NCBI GenBank assembly: GCA_036345935.2
Contig: JADWOT020000006.1
Location: 22,069,091-22,133,090, forward strand
From: Taenia hydatigena
Lineage: Eukaryota > Platyhelminthes > Cestoda > Cyclophyllidea > Taeniidae
Direction: 5' to 3'
DNA: 64,000 bases
Each line of letters begins with the position of its first letter. The first letter of the stretch is position 1. The translations under genes and the position numbers were made by a program. Below, piece by piece: positions 62,450 to 64,000 of this stretch. A model generated the notes under the pieces. The model saw only the letters and a list, made by a program, of their open reading frames with translations, searched no databases and was not told the origin of the DNA.

Positions 62450-63325
62450 AAAAACTATTACACCTACACCTATTAATGCGGCCCCGCAGTGTACGTTTAC
62501 ACGAATGGCGATCGTAATGCTGATGGGAAGAAGTAGAAATTCGTATCTCGCCTTGGAAATAACTGTTGAAAGCGTTGTCAGCTGATTCTTAATCCCCTCA
62601 TAGGAGTTAGAAATAGTGTTCTGCGCTGCCCGAGTTGATCAAAGCTTTATGCAGACGCATAAGACGGCCGTAATGCGATACAATGGCCTTTTCCGCCTAT
62701 AAGACATCGGCTCAAAGCATTGTCTACACTAGTTATTTAAAAGATTCAATCTAAAATTGATGAGAGCATTCAGTGTTGGTCGTTGTACCAGGGGTGAAAT
62801 ATATGAGATAACTTCCGGCAGCAACGAGAGCATGAGCAACAGTTGGACTCAAGAGTTCTCCAGCGGATCTTTTCACCAAAGGTACTACAGCCTTAAGCCG
62901 CTTCACAATTAGGCGATAGGCGATGTCACCCAGCTTAGTTGCTGCATCTGCAAATTAAACAACCGCAGAACATAGATGAACCCACTCAAAAGGAGCTCCA
63001 AAACATAAATGAAACCAAAGTCTGGAAATTGCAGGGGAAATTACCAGTGCTTACAAGCGCCTTCGACACATCCTTTAGAGTGGAAGCTGCGCTCACACCA
63101 AGATGAGATATACTGCTTAATCTTTTACTACTGAAAACCCAAGTACAGGCATTAGAGGCGGCTTTCAATGGACCACCAGTAGGTAGGTAATAAGACAGAC
63201 TATCGGAAAATTTGGTCATATAGGAGGCAGCTAAATAAACGAAATGTGATTGAAATACGGGGAAGTACAGTGACGACATGGTTCAGCTGACGATCTTGTT
63301 GGATAATTAGCCAATTGTATGCACA
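62450..63325 (-). pseudogene. Partial, decayed duplicate of the perilipin-like gene
   Basis: This segment aligns with 50135-51045 in the same exon and intron order. Copy exon 1 (63219-63045) has the same 175-nt length as the parent and is still open: FSDSLSYYLPTGGPLKAASN, about half its residues identical to the parent. Copy exon 2 (62947 to about 62771) is also open but its donor is destroyed: the parent's ATT|GTAAGTGC became ACTGAATGC. Copy exon 3 (from about 62695 leftwards) has an 11-bp deletion near 62630 that shifts the frame. Homology fades at about 62450, and no equivalent of parent exon 4 was seen. The introns are retained, so it arose by DNA duplication and not by retrocopying. An alternative is a still-expressed short fragment limited to exons 1 and 2. 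Confidence 0.82.
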
Positions 63326-64000
63326 AAACTTATCCATTTCCGTAAGACTACTTGGAAAATGTCGTATAAGCACTAATGCAGTTGAATAAGGAGTAAATCT
63401 AGTAATTTTATTAAAAATGTATAGAATTATGAAACGAACTAGTAATGCGAAAGCAAAGTCGTTGCATCCCGAGGCTCCCTCGAAGGCAAAAGAAGGCAGA
63501 ATGCTAGGGTAGAGTATATATATTTAACGGACAGAGGGAAATAGCCTGCTGGCACGACCGGAGACCAGCCCACGCAGTTAGGGCAATACACCACCTCCGT
63601 GACCTTGACCAAAGCCGGTAGTTCCAACAAACAAAGCACTACAAACGTGACTAAAGAGGTAAGAAATCGATGACCATAAGAAAATTTTCGGTGATAGCCT
63701 TTTAGGCATATTCACCACATAGCGTTAGAGCAAACATGCCTACTCGTTTGATAAAATGAGACCCAGAACGTTTGCATATGGAAACGTCCGTTACTTGTGT
63801 TTAACGCCGATTTCTCTTCAAGCAACATCCCATCAAAGCCTTTGCGATTGCAATTTGAGATGTGAGCAAAGTCCTCCGTCTGGTCACCGTACTGCACTTT
63901 TGGTAGGGTAACGCATAATCAACATTTATCCATACTCTTCTCCTCGTCAAATGCTCTCATTTGCACATACACCTAGCAAACCCTTTTTTCGCTACAAGTT
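63326..64000. other. Intergenic, with one repeat copy, otherwise nothing recognised
   Basis: Apart from the repeat at 63462-63648 this is AT-rich DNA without a recognisable gene. Confidence 0.4.
63462..63648 (-). repeat. Repeat copy, subtype A, near full length, reverse orientation
   Basis: It runs from GCATCCCGAGGCTCCCTCGA through GGTAGAGTATATATATTTAACG and GACCTTGACCAAAGCCGGTA to CAAACAAAGCACTACA. The TGTAGCG end has mutated to GTTGCATC. No target duplication is visible. Confidence 0.8.

Noticed and set aside
62310..62460. Arg-rich plus-strand frame and Thr-rich minus-strand frame next to the perilipin pseudogene
   Set aside because: Both are short and cannot be joined to any neighbour. 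The minus frame does not resemble the parent perilipin exon 4.

Overview
This window looks like nuclear DNA of a flatworm, most likely a cestode with a large, repeat-rich genome. That rests on the gene set (metazoan Delta, Gfi/senseless, perilipin, AMP deaminase and FAM114 families), on genes split by GT-AG introns that range from about 70 bp to several kb, on the AT-rich intergenic DNA, and on dozens of copies of a short LTR-like repeat. The species call is inference. Exon boundaries were read by hand from splice sites and checked for reading-phase continuity. No tRNA, rRNA, CRISPR array or bacterial-type operon was seen.

Layout. About 1-3.2 kb: repeat-bearing intergenic DNA. 3.38-4.07 kb (-): a Rho-GEF DH-domain exon with a proline-rich insertion. 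5.02-5.52 kb (+): three phase-compatible exons of an unrecognised gene. 5.88-6.17 kb: a fold-back inverted repeat. 8.06-14.46 kb (+): a complete nine-exon Delta/DSL Notch ligand (404 aa). 14.5-21.8 kb: no recognised gene, with a long pyrimidine-rich tract. 21.8-25.0 kb (-): a Gfi1/senseless zinc-finger repressor. 25.0-31.6 kb: no recognised gene. 31.6-45.4 kb (+): a twelve-exon AMP deaminase (about 846 aa) with repeats in its introns. 48.5-51.0 kb (-): a perilipin-like lipid-droplet gene. 51.4-54.2 kb: an island of nested repeat copies. 54.96-61.51 kb (+): an eight-exon FAM114A-family gene (912 aa). 62.4-63.3 kb (-): a decayed partial duplicate of the perilipin gene with its introns kept. 63.46-63.65 kb: another repeat copy.

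The genes are independent eukaryotic loci on both strands and do not form a pathway. Two act in cell-fate control (Delta ligand; Gfi/senseless repressor), one in purine nucleotide balance (AMP deaminase), one in lipid storage (perilipin), one probably in Golgi or vesicle traffic (FAM114A), and one in Rho GTPase signalling.

The most notable points are: an array of DPW motifs plus one NPF motif in the FAM114A protein; a Gfi protein that has lost its second zinc finger and ends in an eh1-like motif; an intron-retaining perilipin pseudogene about 12 kb from its parent; and a high-copy 130-190 bp TGTAG...CTACA repeat with 5-bp target duplications, which fits solo LTRs of a miniature retrotransposon.
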